Assembly: GCF_902859855.1 (NCBI RefSeq)
Contig: NZ_CADIKH010000022.1
Location: forward strand, 53,185 to 117,184
Direction of reading: 5' to 3'
Source: Paraburkholderia humisilvae
GTDB lineage: Bacteria; Pseudomonadota; Gammaproteobacteria; Burkholderiales; Burkholderiaceae
Length of the DNA stretch: 64,000 nucleotides
Shown: positions 18,019-27,135 of the stretch, piece by piece
Layout of the letters: the number at the start of each line of letters is the position of its first letter
How positions within the stretch are numbered: position 1 is the stretch's first letter
The notes under the pieces: model-generated
What the model was told of the DNA's origin: nothing
The model's input: only the letters and a program-made list of their open reading frames with translations
Databases searched by the model: none
Position numbers and translations under genes: made by a program

Positions 18019-20181
18019 GTGAACGTTTTCTTTGAGGAATCGGGCAGTTTCAAGGCAGGCAGCGTGCTGTCGAAGCAAGGCGATGCGTTTCAGGTCGAGT
18101 TGCCGGGCGGACGGCGCGCCAAGGTGCGCGCAAAGGACGTGCTGATCGAGTTCGACAAGCCGGCCGCCGGCGAGCTGATGGAGCGGGCCGACGCGGCCGC
18201 GCAGCAGATCGATCTCGACTTTTTGTGGGAGTGCGCGCCGGAGGAGGAGTTTCCGTTCGCGACGCTGGGCGCCGAATACTTCGGTGACGCATTCGGGCCG
18301 ATCGAACGTGCGGCGCTCGTGCTGCGCATGCACGGCGCGCCGGTCTACTTCCGGCGCAAGGGCCGCGGCCAGTACCAGCGCGCGCCGCAGGAGCAACTGC
18401 AGATGGCGCTTGCGTCGCTCGAACGCAAGCGTCAGCAGGCGCTCGTGCAATCGGGCTACGAAGCCGAACTGAAGGACGGGCGGCTGCCGGACGCGTTCGC
18501 CGGCAAGGTGCTCGGGATGTTGACGAAGCCCGACAAGAACTCGATCGAGTACAAGGCGCTCGAAGCGGCCGCCGCGCAGCGCGGAGTGTCGCCTGCGCGC
18601 CTGATGCTGGATTGCGGCGGCATTCCATCGGCACGTGCGCTTCATGAGGCACGCTTCCTGTCCGAGTATTTTCCGCATGGCACCGGTTTTGCGCCGGTGA
18701 CGCCGGGCGCGTTGTCGGAAGAGCTGCCGCAAGCCGAGGTCGAAGCGTTCTCGATCGACGACGTGACGACCACCGAAATCGACGATGCGTTCTCGGTCGA
18801 ACATCTGTCCGATGGCCGTGTGCGGATCGGCGTGCATATCGCGGCGCCGGCGCTTGGCATCACGCGCGGCGACGCGGTCGACGCGATTGCGCGCGCGCGG
18901 CTGTCGACGGTCTATATGCCGGGCGACAAGATCACCATGTTGCCGGACGACGTGGTTGACGTGTTCACGCTTGCCGAGGGCGGCATGCGTCCGGCGCTGT
19001 CGCTGTACAGCATCGTGAACCGCGAGACTCAGGACATCGTCGCGACCGAAACGCGCGCCGAGTTGGTATTCGTGAAGACCAACCTGCGGCACAACACGCT
19101 CGATGAACAGGTGACCGAAGCGGCGCTCGCCGCCGGCACCGGCGATTATCCGCACAAGGACGACATCGCGGTGCTGTGGCCGTTCGCGCAGGCGCTGTTC
19201 GAAAAGCGCCAGGTGATGCGGGCGAGCTATGGCCTCAAACGCGAAGTGCAGCGCAACACTGACTTCAACTTCTACGTCGAGGGCGAACATGTGACGATCA
19301 CGCCGCGCCGGCGCGGGTCGCCGCTGGACCTGATCGTTGCGGAGCTCGCGATTCTCGCGAACTCGACGTGGGGCGCCTTGCTGCACGACCACGGCGTGCC
19401 CGGCATCTACCGGTCGCAACGCGCGTTCGGCGCACCGACCGGTCCGAAGCGCACGAGGATGCAAACCACGGCGGCGCCGCATGAGGGGCTCGGCGTCGCG
19501 CAGTACGCGTGGAGCACGTCGCCGCTGCGCCGCTATGTCGACCTCGTCAACCAGTGGCAATTGCTCGCCTGCGTGCACCATGGCGTGACCGCGAAGCTCG
19601 CCGCGCCGTTCAAGCCGAAGGACGCGGATCTGTTCGCCGTCGTGCAGGGCTTTGACGATACCTATACCGCGTACGCCGATCATCAGCGTCGGATGGAGTA
19701 CTTCTGGTGCCTGCGCTGGATCAAACAGGAAGGCCGGAAGCAGGTCGTCGCGACGGTGGTGAAGGGCGACCTCGTGCGGCTCGAAGAGGTGCCGCTGCTG
19801 CTGCACGTGCCGGGGCTCGGTGTACATGCGCGCGGCACGCGGGTGCTGCTCGATGTGATGTCGCTCGATGAACTGACGATCGAGGCGTCGGTGCGCCTCG
19901 TGCATGTGCTCGATGCGCCGTCGGTCACGAGCGGTGCCGACGTCGAGGAAGCGGACGATAGCGAAGGCGCCGAGGAAGTCATCGACGCAGCCGACGAATC
20001 GGCTGAGAGCGAAGCCGAGGCGCAGGCCGAAGCGGACCTGGACGGTGCGGACGCGGGTGACGCGGCGTCCGCCGAAGGCGCGACGCCGCACGGCGGCGAA
20101 CCCGACGGCGACGCGGACGGCGCGGACGGCGCGGACGCCGCCGGGTCCAACCCGCATCACGCAACGGAGCCGGGCCGATGA
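18019..20181 (+). CDS. RNase II/VacB-family 3'-5' exoribonuclease
   Basis: A 720-residue RNB-domain exonuclease. The N-terminal cold-shock-like region is followed by the RNB core with FSIDDVTTTEIDDAFSVE (metal-binding Asp residues), RIGVHIAAP, and later TTAAPHEGLGVAQYAWSTSPLRRYVDLVNQ, which contains the family Arg/Tyr region, then a weak S1-like segment. Residues about 640-720 are an acidic, low-complexity Asp/Glu/Ala/Gly tail. The start is GTG 18019 with a poor Shine-Dalgarno. The stop overlaps the aroE start (ATGA). It is shorter than E. coli RNase R, so the symbol is withheld. Confidence 0.92.
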   Translation: MNVFFEESGSFKAGSVLSKQGDAFQVELPGGRRAKVRAKDVLIEFDKPAAGELMERADAAAQQIDLDFLWECAPEEEFPFATLGAEYFGDAFGPIERAALVLRMHGAPVYFRRKGRGQYQRAPQEQLQMALASLERKRQQALVQSGYEAELKDGRLPDAFAGKVLGMLTKPDKNSIEYKALEAAAAQRGVSPARLMLDCGGIPSARALHEARFLSEYFPHGTGFAPVTPGALSEELPQAEVEAFSIDDVTTTEIDDAFSVEHLSDGRVRIGVHIAAPALGITRGDAVDAIARARLSTVYMPGDKITMLPDDVVDVFTLAEGGMRPALSLYSIVNRETQDIVATETRAELVFVKTNLRHNTLDEQVTEAALAAGTGDYPHKDDIAVLWPFAQALFEKRQVMRASYGLKREVQRNTDFNFYVEGEHVTITPRRRGSPLDLIVAELAILANSTWGALLHDHGVPGIYRSQRAFGAPTGPKRTRMQTTAAPHEGLGVAQYAWSTSPLRRYVDLVNQWQLLACVHHGVTAKLAAPFKPKDADLFAVVQGFDDTYTAYADHQRRMEYFWCLRWIKQEGRKQVVATVVKGDLVRLEEVPLLLHVPGLGVHARGTRVLLDVMSLDELTIEASVRLVHVLDAPSVTSGADVEEADDSEGAEEVIDAADESAESEAEAQAEADLDGADAGDAASAEGATPHGGEPDGDADGADGADAAGSNPHHATEPGR

Positions 20182-21044
20182 GCAAGCCGGCTATCGCGCG
20201 CGACCGCTATGCAGTGATCGGCAATCCGATCGCGCACAGCAAATCGCCGTTGATTCATGCCCGCTTTGCCGAGCAGACCGGCGAGCCGGTCGAATACGGC
20301 CGTCTGCTTGCGCCGGTCGATGCGTTCGTGCCGCACGTGCGCGAGTTTATTGAAACCGGCGGCCGCGGCCTGAACGTGACGGTGCCGTTCAAGCTCGACG
20401 CGCATGCGCTGGCCGACACGCTATCGTCGCGCGCGGCGGCCGCAGGCGCGGTGAATACGTTACGATTCGACGCGGCCGGCATCTATGGCGACAACACCGA
20501 TGGCTTCGGCCTCGTGCGCGACATCGAAGTGAACCTCGGCGTCGCGCTGGCGGGCGCCCGCGTGCTGCTGCTCGGCGCGGGTGGGGCCGCGCGCGGCGTC
20601 GTACTACCGGTGCTCGAGCGGGCGCCAGCCGTACTGACTATCGTCAATCGCACGGCAGCGAAGGCCGAAGCGCTGGTCGCGCAGTTCGCGCAGGCGGCGC
20701 GCGACGTGGGTTGCCGTCTGGGCGGCGGCGCTGCGCAGGCAATGGAACCGGTTGTGTATGACGTCATCGTCAACGCAACGGCGGGGAGTCTGGACGGCGC
20801 GCTCCCCGAATGCGACAACCGCGCATTCGGCACGCAGACGCTTGCCTACGACATGATGTACGGCGCGCAGCCGACTGTCTTCATGCAGCATGCGCGGACG
20901 CTTGGCGCACGCGCAGCGGATGGTCTCGGGATGCTGGTCGAGCAGGCGGCCGAGTCGTTTTACGTGTGGCGCGGCGTGCGGCCTGACGGCGCGCCGGTAC
21001 TCGCGGAACTGCGCAAGCAGCTCGCCGTGCCGGACGGCGCCTAG
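20178..21044 (+). CDS. aroE: Shikimate dehydrogenase
   Basis: A 288-residue NADPH-dependent enzyme reducing 3-dehydroshikimate. IGNPIAHSKSPLIH binds shikimate, NVTVPFK contains the catalytic Lys, NTDGFG the catalytic Asp region, and LLGAGGAARGV is the NADP Rossmann loop. The ATG overlaps the exonuclease stop by 4 bases and mtgA follows after about 70 bases. Confidence 0.97.
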   Translation: MSKPAIARDRYAVIGNPIAHSKSPLIHARFAEQTGEPVEYGRLLAPVDAFVPHVREFIETGGRGLNVTVPFKLDAHALADTLSSRAAAAGAVNTLRFDAAGIYGDNTDGFGLVRDIEVNLGVALAGARVLLLGAGGAARGVVLPVLERAPAVLTIVNRTAAKAEALVAQFAQAARDVGCRLGGGAAQAMEPVVYDVIVNATAGSLDGALPECDNRAFGTQTLAYDMMYGAQPTVFMQHARTLGARAADGLGMLVEQAAESFYVWRGVRPDGAPVLAELRKQLAVPDGA

Positions 21045-21116
21045 CGTTCGCGTCCGGTGGGCGCGAGCGGATTGTCTTCACTCTACTGGCGAGCGGCGTT
21101 GAGCATAGCGGAGAAC

Positions 21117-21848
21117 ATGACACGATCGAAGCGCTCGGGACGCGTGAAAACGCTGAGTCTCGCCCGGTGGCTCGCGTACGGGGTGGCCGTATTCGCATTC
21201 TCGTGGCTCGCGACGCAGGCGTTTTACTTCGCGCAGATCGCGCTGTGGAACTACGTGAATCCGCAATCGACCGCGTTTATGCGCTCGGATGCCTGGCGTC
21301 TCGCGCAGGATCGGCCCGATCTGTCGATCCAGCATACGTGGGTGCCGTACGACCAGATCTCACGCAACCTGAAGCGCGCGATCATCGCGTCCGAAGACGC
21401 GAACTTCGTCAATAACAACGGCTACGAGACCGACGCGATCCTGCAGGCGTGGGAAAAGAACAAGGCGCGCGGCAGGATCGTCGCGGGCGGCTCGACGATT
21501 ACCCAGCAGCTCGCGCGCAATCTGTTTCTGTCGCGTGAAAAGAGCTACATCCGCAAAGGGCAGGAACTCATCATCACGTGGATGCTCGAGACGCTGATGG
21601 ACAAGCAGCGGATCTTCGAGATCTACCTGAATTCCGTCGAATGGGGCAATGGCGTCTATGGCGCCGAGGCGGCGGCGCGCTACTACTTCAAGACGTCCGC
21701 CGCGAAACTCTCCGCTGGCCAGGCGGCGCGGCTCGCCGTGATGCTGCCGCGGCCGAAATACTTCGACGAGCACCGCAATTCCGGCTATCTGGCCCAGCGC
21801 GCCCGGGTGATAGCGAGGCGCATGGGGGCGGCCGAATTGCCGGACTGA
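21117..21848 (+). CDS. mtgA: Monofunctional peptidoglycan glycosyltransferase
   Basis: A 243-residue GT51 enzyme polymerising lipid II. One N-terminal membrane anchor (WLAYGVAVFAFSWLATQAF) precedes the transglycosylase domain with catalytic Glu in IIASEDANFVNNNG, the GGSTITQQLARNLFLS motif, and the second Glu region in QRIFEIYLNSVEWGNGVYG. ATG 21117 has GGAGA about 5 bases upstream; a GTG 20 codons earlier is less likely. A long-stem terminator follows at once. Confidence 0.96.
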   Translation: MTRSKRSGRVKTLSLARWLAYGVAVFAFSWLATQAFYFAQIALWNYVNPQSTAFMRSDAWRLAQDRPDLSIQHTWVPYDQISRNLKRAIIASEDANFVNNNGYETDAILQAWEKNKARGRIVAGGSTITQQLARNLFLSREKSYIRKGQELIITWMLETLMDKQRIFEIYLNSVEWGNGVYGAEAAARYYFKTSAAKLSAGQAARLAVMLPRPKYFDEHRNSGYLAQRARVIARRMGAAELPD

Positions 21849-21884
21849 GCGGACTTCGCGCGGCCCTTACCGCGATCCCATCGA

Positions 21885-21930
21885 CAAAGCGGCGATTGCC
21901 CACCACAGGGCAATCGCCGCTTTGCTTTCA
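21885..21930 (+). terminator. Intrinsic terminator after mtgA
   Basis: A 17-bp perfect stem (21885-21901 with 21908-21924, core GCGGCGATTGCCC) encloses a 6-base loop and is followed by CTTTC. The strong stem compensates for a weak T tract. Confidence 0.8.
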
Positions 21931-21950
21931 AAATACATTCAACTAAAATC

Positions 21951-22007
21951 CCAATATTTGATAGGTACATTCACATATTGGTGTATCGCGAAAAAGCCCC
22001 CTACAAT
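21951..22007 (+). promoter_or_regulatory. Inverted repeat and -10 before the IclR gene
   Basis: CCAATATTTG (21951-21960) and CACATATTGG (21972-21981) are inverted repeats matching at 9 of 10 positions, spaced by 11 bases. TACAAT at 22002-22007 is a -10 candidate with a weak TTGGTG at 21978. The repeat would overlap the -35, which fits autoregulation by the adjacent IclR protein. The assignment is inference. Confidence 0.45.
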
Positions 22008-22245
22008 CCGTTCCAACCAGCCGGACCCTCGGCAAAAAAAACTCTCGTCGGCGCCACCGCAGCATAGGCGTGACGAAGCGCAAAACGAATCGGAGACAAC
22101 CCTCTATGGCCTTGATTCTGTTCCGGCAGCGTGCGCACATAGGTCGCGCATCGTGTTGCCCCGCGACACTCGCCACAACCGCCGATGCTGTCCGCCGCCG
22201 CGCCGGCTGCGCGCAGTCACATCTCAACCCGTTTGTCTGATCGCC

Positions 22246-23184
22246 ATGAATAAAGCGATGACCAATCACGCCGGGTCCGAAAGCGACGCGGTGAGAAAAC
22301 CCGTCGCGTCGCGCCCGTCGAACGGCGCCGCGCCTGCACCCGCCGACCGCGACACGATCGCGCTGCCGAGGACGCTGCTCGATATCACGCCGCAGCAGGC
22401 TGGCACGCAGACGCTGCTGCGCGGCCTCGCGATTCTCGAAGCGGCGGCGGCTGGCGTGCGCGACCTGCGCACGTTCGGCGCCGCGCTCGGCACGACGCGC
22501 AGCACCACGCACCGGCTCGTCAGCAGTCTCGTGCAGGCGCGCTATCTGCGCCAGGTCCAGGGCGGCTATCTGCTCGGCCCGAAGCTGATCGAGCTCGGCA
22601 CGATCGCGCTCGAGCAGATGCCGTTGACGACCGTCGCGCGCCCGCACCTCGCCGCGCTCGCGGAAGCGACGCACGACACGATCCATCTCGGCGTGCGCGA
22701 CGGCGACGACGTGCTCTATATCGACAAGATTCCCGGCACGCGCGGCCTCGAAATGCGCTCGCGCGTGGGCCACCGGATGCCGCTCGCGTCGACCGGAATC
22801 GGCAAGGCGATGATGCTCGACCTCACGCCCGAGGCGTGGCAGAAGCTCTTCGACGCATCGCGCCGTGCGCTTGCCGGCGTCAGTTTCAAGCCTGACAACC
22901 GGCCGGATCTGCAGACCTTCATGCAGCGAATGACCAATTACGCCGGCGGCGGCTTTACGTTCGATCTCGAAGAGAACGAAGCGTCGATCCGTTGTGTCGC
23001 CGCGCCGGTGCGCGACGCGTCCGGTGCGATCGTCGCTGCGCTATCGGTGGCGAGCACGATTCCGTATATGTCGCTCGAGCGGATGGATGAACTGATTCCG
23101 GTCTTGCAGCGCGAAGCGCGCGCGATCTCGGAGGAACTCGGCTGGCGTACGCCGCAACCGGCAACCCGCAGGATCAAGCGATGA
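22246..23184 (+). CDS. IclR-family transcriptional regulator of the sugar locus
   Basis: A 312-residue regulator. An Ala/Pro-rich variable N-terminus is followed by a winged helix-turn-helix (about 55-113, GLAILEAAAAGVRDLRTFGA and RSTTHRLVSSL) and an IclR effector domain (about 120-305) with STGIGKAMML. The next gene, dgoK, overlaps by 4 bases, so it is transcribed with the catabolic genes and probably responds to galactose, arabinose or a derived keto-acid. ATG 22246 or 22258 are possible starts. Confidence 0.9.
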   Translation: MNKAMTNHAGSESDAVRKPVASRPSNGAAPAPADRDTIALPRTLLDITPQQAGTQTLLRGLAILEAAAAGVRDLRTFGAALGTTRSTTHRLVSSLVQARYLRQVQGGYLLGPKLIELGTIALEQMPLTTVARPHLAALAEATHDTIHLGVRDGDDVLYIDKIPGTRGLEMRSRVGHRMPLASTGIGKAMMLDLTPEAWQKLFDASRRALAGVSFKPDNRPDLQTFMQRMTNYAGGGFTFDLEENEASIRCVAAPVRDASGAIVAALSVASTIPYMSLERMDELIPVLQREARAISEELGWRTPQPATRRIKR

Positions 23185-24299
23185 CATATCTGGGTTCACC
23201 GGCCTCCATCGCGGCCGCGCCGCGTGACGCGCAGCAAGACAGCGCCGGTGCGCCGGCGTCGCGCGCCGTGCGCAACGAGGCGGCGCTCGTCGCGCTCGAC
23301 TGGGGCACGACGGCGTTGCGCGCGTACCTGTTCGATGCGGCGGGTCAATTGCTCGACACGCGCGCCTCGACGGCCGGCATCATGAATCTGCCGCGCGCCG
23401 CGAGCGATGGCGGCTTCGACGTCGCGTTCGACGCGCTGTGCGGCAGCTGGCTTGAACAGGCGCCGCATCTGCCGGTGATCGCGGCGGGCATGGTCGGCAG
23501 CGCGCAGGGCTGGAAGGAAGCGCCGTACGTCGACACGCCCGCGAGTGCCGACGCGATTGTGCGCGGCATCGTGCGTGTGCAGACGGCACGCGGTATCGCG
23601 TTGCATATCGTGCCGGGCGCGCTGGAGCGCGGCGAATTGCCGAACGTGATGCGCGGTGAAGAGACGCAGATTTTCGGCGCGCTCGCCGGTGAAGCGGCCA
23701 GCGCAGCGACAGGTGCGGCGCGACAGTCCGCCGCGGACGAACAGGACAGCGCGCTGATCGGCTTGCCCGGCACGCACGCGAAGTGGGTGATCGTGCGCGG
23801 CACGCGCATCGAGCGCTTCTACACGTTTATGACGGGCGAGGTGTTCGCGGCGCTCTCCGAGCACACGATTCTCGGCCGCACGATGACGACGCCCGATCGT
23901 CCCGATACGGCGGCGTTTCTACGCGGCATCAGCGTCGCGCGCAATCACGGCCACGCGGGCATGCTCGCGACGATCTTCAGCACCCGCACGCTCGGGCTGA
24001 CCGCGCAACTTTCGCGCGAAGAGCAGCCCGACTATCTGTCGGGGCTGTTGATCGGACATGAACTGAATGGACTCGAAGCGGTGCTTGAGCGCCAGCAGGC
24101 GACGCTTGCCGGGCGCACATTGCGGCTGATCGGCAACGAAGCGCTGTGCGAACGATACCGGCTCGCGCTGACGCAATACGGCTGTCAGTCGGCCGAACTC
24201 GTCAAGCACGCGACCGAGCGCGGTTTGTGGCGCATCGCGGTGCAGGCGGGGCTTGTCACGCCTGCCGCCGATGCCGCGCCCGCAGCGCGCATCGGCTAG
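23181..24299 (+). CDS. dgoK: 2-dehydro-3-deoxygalactonokinase
   Basis: A 372-residue DgoK-family kinase phosphorylating 2-keto-3-deoxygalactonate at C6 in the De Ley-Doudoroff route. ALDWGTTALRAYLFDAAG is the phosphate-1 motif, PVIAAGMVGSAQGWKEAPY and GLPGTHAKWV are DgoK hallmarks. A 30-residue N-terminal extension precedes the conserved part. It overlaps the iclR stop (ATGA) and is followed 60 bases later by dgoA. Confidence 0.93.
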   Translation: MTYLGSPASIAAAPRDAQQDSAGAPASRAVRNEAALVALDWGTTALRAYLFDAAGQLLDTRASTAGIMNLPRAASDGGFDVAFDALCGSWLEQAPHLPVIAAGMVGSAQGWKEAPYVDTPASADAIVRGIVRVQTARGIALHIVPGALERGELPNVMRGEETQIFGALAGEAASAATGAARQSAADEQDSALIGLPGTHAKWVIVRGTRIERFYTFMTGEVFAALSEHTILGRTMTTPDRPDTAAFLRGISVARNHGHAGMLATIFSTRTLGLTAQLSREEQPDYLSGLLIGHELNGLEAVLERQQATLAGRTLRLIGNEALCERYRLALTQYGCQSAELVKHATERGLWRIAVQAGLVTPAADAAPAARIG

Positions 24300-24359
24300 T
24301 CCGCGAGATCACACCGCGAGCCGCAACGGAACGGACACGCGAAAGGAAAAGGAACCGAC

Positions 24360-25040
24360 ATGCAAGCTGAACTGAATCTGCCCGGACCCTATCAGCCGCA
24401 CGCCGGCCTGATGGCCGCCTTCGAAGCGTGTCCGCTTATCGCGATCCTGCGCGGCGTGACGCCGGCCGATGCGGCGGATCACGGCCGTGCACTCTATGAA
24501 GCGGGCTTCCGGATCGTCGAAGTGCCGCTCAACTCGCCGCAGCCGTTCGACAGCATCGCGGCGATCCGCCAGGCGCTGCCGTCCGACGCGATCGTCGGCG
24601 CGGGCACGGTCCTGCAAGCGGTGTTCGTGCATCAGGTGAAGCAGGCGGGCGGCGAACTGATCGTGATGCCGCATGCGGACCCGGAAGTCGTGAGCGCGGC
24701 GAAGTCGCATGCGATGGCGTGTGCGCCCGGTGTGGCGACGCCGACCGAGGCGTTTATCGCGTTGAAAAACGGTGCGGACGTGCTGAAGATGTTCCCCGCC
24801 GAGCAACTCGGCTGTCAAGTGGTGAAGGCATGGCGCGCGGTGATTGCGACGCAGGTGCCGCTGCTGCCGGTCGGCGGGATCACGCCGGACAACATGGGGC
24901 CGTTTCTGACCGCCGGCGCGAACGGCTTCGGCCTGGGTTCCGCACTGTACAAGCCGGGTCAGAGCGCCACGACGACCGCCTCGCATGCGAAGGCTTTTAT
25001 CAATGGGCTGCGCATCGCCCGGGCAGGTGCGAAGAAATGA
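24360..25040 (+). CDS. dgoA: 2-dehydro-3-deoxy-6-phosphogalactonate aldolase
   Basis: A 226-residue KDPG/KDPGal-type class I aldolase producing pyruvate and glyceraldehyde-3-phosphate. CPLIAILRGVTPADA, EVPLNSPQPFDSIA, IVGAGTVL and DVLKMFPAEQLG (Schiff-base Lys in LKMFPAE) are conserved. Good Shine-Dalgarno sequence (AAAGGAAAAGGAA) precedes ATG 24360. The stop overlaps the next gene's ATG. Pairing with dgoK indicates the phosphorylated galactonate route. Confidence 0.94.
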   Translation: MQAELNLPGPYQPHAGLMAAFEACPLIAILRGVTPADAADHGRALYEAGFRIVEVPLNSPQPFDSIAAIRQALPSDAIVGAGTVLQAVFVHQVKQAGGELIVMPHADPEVVSAAKSHAMACAPGVATPTEAFIALKNGADVLKMFPAEQLGCQVVKAWRAVIATQVPLLPVGGITPDNMGPFLTAGANGFGLGSALYKPGQSATTTASHAKAFINGLRIARAGAKK

Positions 25041-25837
25041 AGCGCCTCGCTGGCAAGGTCGCACTGATCACCGGCGCCGGACGTGGCATTGGCGCTGCGA
25101 TCGCGCATGCGTTCGCACGCGAAGGCGCGGCGGTCGTGCTCGCCGAACTGGATATCGACGCGGCGCGGCGTACCGCGAGCGAAATCGAAGCCGCTGACCC
25201 TGGCGCAAGCGGTGGCGCGGGCGGCGCGCGCGTGCTCGCCGTGCGTACCGACGTGACGCAAGCCGCTTCCGTGCAGCACGCGGTCGACGAAGCCCAGCGC
25301 CGCTTCGGCCCGCTCGACGTGCTCGTGAACAATGCGGGCATCAACGTGTTCTGCGATCCGCTGACGATGACCGACGACGACTGGCGCCGCTGCTTCGCGG
25401 TCGACCTCGACGGCGTCTGGAACGGCTGCCGTGCGGCGTTGCCAGGCATGGTCGAACGCGGTCGCGGCAGCATCGTGAATATCGCGTCGACGCACTCGTT
25501 CAAGATCATTCCGGGCTGCTTTCCGTATCCGGTTGCCAAACATGGCGTGATCGGCCTCACGCGCGCGCTCGGCATCGAATACGCGCCGCGTCATGTGCGC
25601 GTCAACGCGATCGCGCCCGGCTATATCGAAACGCAGTTGACGCGCGACTGGTGGGACAGCCAGCCGGACCCCGCCGCCGCGCAGCAGGCCACGCTCGATT
25701 TGCAGCCGATGAAGCGCATCGGCCGTCCTGATGAAGTGGCGATGACCGCGGTGTTTCTCGCATCCGACGAAGCGCCGTTTATCAACGCGAGCTGCATCAC
25801 CGTTGATGGTGGGCGCTCGGCGCTTTATCACGATTGA
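25037..25837 (+). CDS. SDR-family oxidoreductase, probable sugar dehydrogenase
   Basis: A 266-residue classical short-chain dehydrogenase: TGAGRGIG cofactor loop (about 13-20), NNAG, catalytic Ser in NIASTHS and the YxxxK motif (YPVAK). An Asp/Glu after the second strand (LAELD) suggests NAD preference. Its overlap with dgoA suggests it oxidises galactose, fucose, arabinose or a related polyol at C1; the substrate cannot be fixed by sequence alone. A second SDR at 29762 is only distantly similar, so they are not a recent duplication. Confidence 0.85.
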   Translation: MKRLAGKVALITGAGRGIGAAIAHAFAREGAAVVLAELDIDAARRTASEIEAADPGASGGAGGARVLAVRTDVTQAASVQHAVDEAQRRFGPLDVLVNNAGINVFCDPLTMTDDDWRRCFAVDLDGVWNGCRAALPGMVERGRGSIVNIASTHSFKIIPGCFPYPVAKHGVIGLTRALGIEYAPRHVRVNAIAPGYIETQLTRDWWDSQPDPAAAQQATLDLQPMKRIGRPDEVAMTAVFLASDEAPFINASCITVDGGRSALYHD

Positions 25838-26002
25838 AGGACAGGCAGCACAGGTTAACGCAGCAGCAAGCAAAGTAACACGCGCCAACGCAACACGTGG
25901 CGAGCAAAGTGAACCGGTTGACGCGCTGGCCGCGTGTGTCAGTCCCGGTACAAGAAGACGCGGCCGATAACCTTCTCGTTACCTAGTTAGGAGACACGCA
26001 AT

Positions 26003-27001
26003 ATGAAACGCAGAATATTCCTCACGCTCGCAGCGGCAGCGACGGCGGTGCTGTTCAATGCGCCGGTTGCGCAGGCGGCCGATCAGGTCAAGATCGGCTT
26101 TCTCGTGAAGCAGCCGGAAGAGCCGTGGTTCCAGGACGAATGGAAGTTCGCCGAGATCGCAGCGAAGGAGAAGGGCTTCACGCTCGTGAAAATCGGTGCG
26201 CCGTCGGGCGAGAAGGTGATGAGCGCGATCGACAACCTTGCCGCGCAGAAAGCGCAAGGCTTCGTGATCTGCACGCCGGACGTGAAGCTCGGGCCGGGCA
26301 TCGTTGCCAAGGCGAAGGCCGACGGCCTGAAGATGATGACGGTGGATGACCGCCTCGTCGACGGTTCGGGCAAGCCGATCGAGTCGGTGCCGCATATGGG
26401 CATCTCCGCGTACAACATCGGCAAGCAGGTCGGCGACGGCATTGCCGCCGAGATCAAGAAGCGCGGCTGGGACATGAAGGACGTCGGCGCGATCGACGTG
26501 ACCTACGAGCAACTGCCGACCGCGCATGATCGTACCGCCGGCGCGACCGACGCGCTCGTCGCCGCGGGCTTCCCGAAGGCGAACGTGATCACCGCGCCGC
26601 AAGCGAAGACCGACACGGAAAACGCGTTCAACGCGGCGAACATCGCACTGACGAAGAACCCGCAGTTCAAGCACTGGGTCGCGTATGGCCTGAACGACGA
26701 AGCGGTGCTCGGCGCAGTACGCGCTGCCGAAGGCCGCGGCTTCAAAGCCGACAACATGATCGGCATCGGTATCGGCGGTTCGGATTCGGCGTTGAACGAG
26801 TTCAAGAAGCCGCAGCCGACGGGCTTCTACGGCACGGTGATCATCAGCCCGAAGCGCCACGGCGAGGAAACCTCGGACCTGATGTATACGTGGATCACGC
26901 AAGGCAAGGAGCCGCCGCTGTTGACGCTGACGACCGGCATGCTCGCCACGCGCGATAACGTCGCCGCAGTGCGCAAGGAGATGGGTCTCGCGTCGCAGTA
27001 A
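26003..27001 (+). CDS. araF: L-arabinose-type ABC transporter substrate-binding protein
   Basis: A 332-residue periplasmic protein with cleavable signal peptide (about 1-25, ending AQAAD). VKQPEEPWFQDEWKFAE, GFVICTPDVKLGPGIVAKAK and GTVIISPKRHGEETS resemble E. coli AraF strongly. It should deliver L-arabinose, and in related systems also D-galactose, to AraGH. TAGGAG lies just before ATG 26003. The 165 bases upstream could carry a promoter, but no convincing boxes were seen. Confidence 0.93.
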   Translation: MKRRIFLTLAAAATAVLFNAPVAQAADQVKIGFLVKQPEEPWFQDEWKFAEIAAKEKGFTLVKIGAPSGEKVMSAIDNLAAQKAQGFVICTPDVKLGPGIVAKAKADGLKMMTVDDRLVDGSGKPIESVPHMGISAYNIGKQVGDGIAAEIKKRGWDMKDVGAIDVTYEQLPTAHDRTAGATDALVAAGFPKANVITAPQAKTDTENAFNAANIALTKNPQFKHWVAYGLNDEAVLGAVRAAEGRGFKADNMIGIGIGGSDSALNEFKKPQPTGFYGTVIISPKRHGEETSDLMYTWITQGKEPPLLTLTTGMLATRDNVAAVRKEMGLASQ

Positions 27002-27135
27002 CGGCTGTCCGTTACTGCAGACGTGAAATGTAGCAACGGCAAAGCGCGTGGGCGGCCATGACGTCCGCGCGTTTTGCAGAAATGGTTTGCATGAGCGGTT
27101 TGCACGACGCAAACCCAGGGGCAACAGGAGGCGAA

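Larger units (their letters stand above)
21849..22245 (+). other. mtgA-iclR intergenic region
   Basis: These 397 bases hold the mtgA terminator (21885-21930), an inverted repeat with a TACAAT -10 candidate (21951-22007), and about 240 further bases of leader with no recognised gene. The frame upstream of 22246 stays open but its composition is unlike the regulator. Confidence 0.5.

Noticed and set aside
17500..20160. Minus-strand open frame of 886 codons over the exonuclease gene
   Set aside because: Antisense shadow of the RNase II-type gene, with the same Arg/His-rich composition and no recognisable domain.
22081..22245. N-terminal extension of the IclR protein
   Set aside because: The frame is open back to 21922, but the sequence is Arg/Cys-rich and unlike the family; ATG 22246 fits better.
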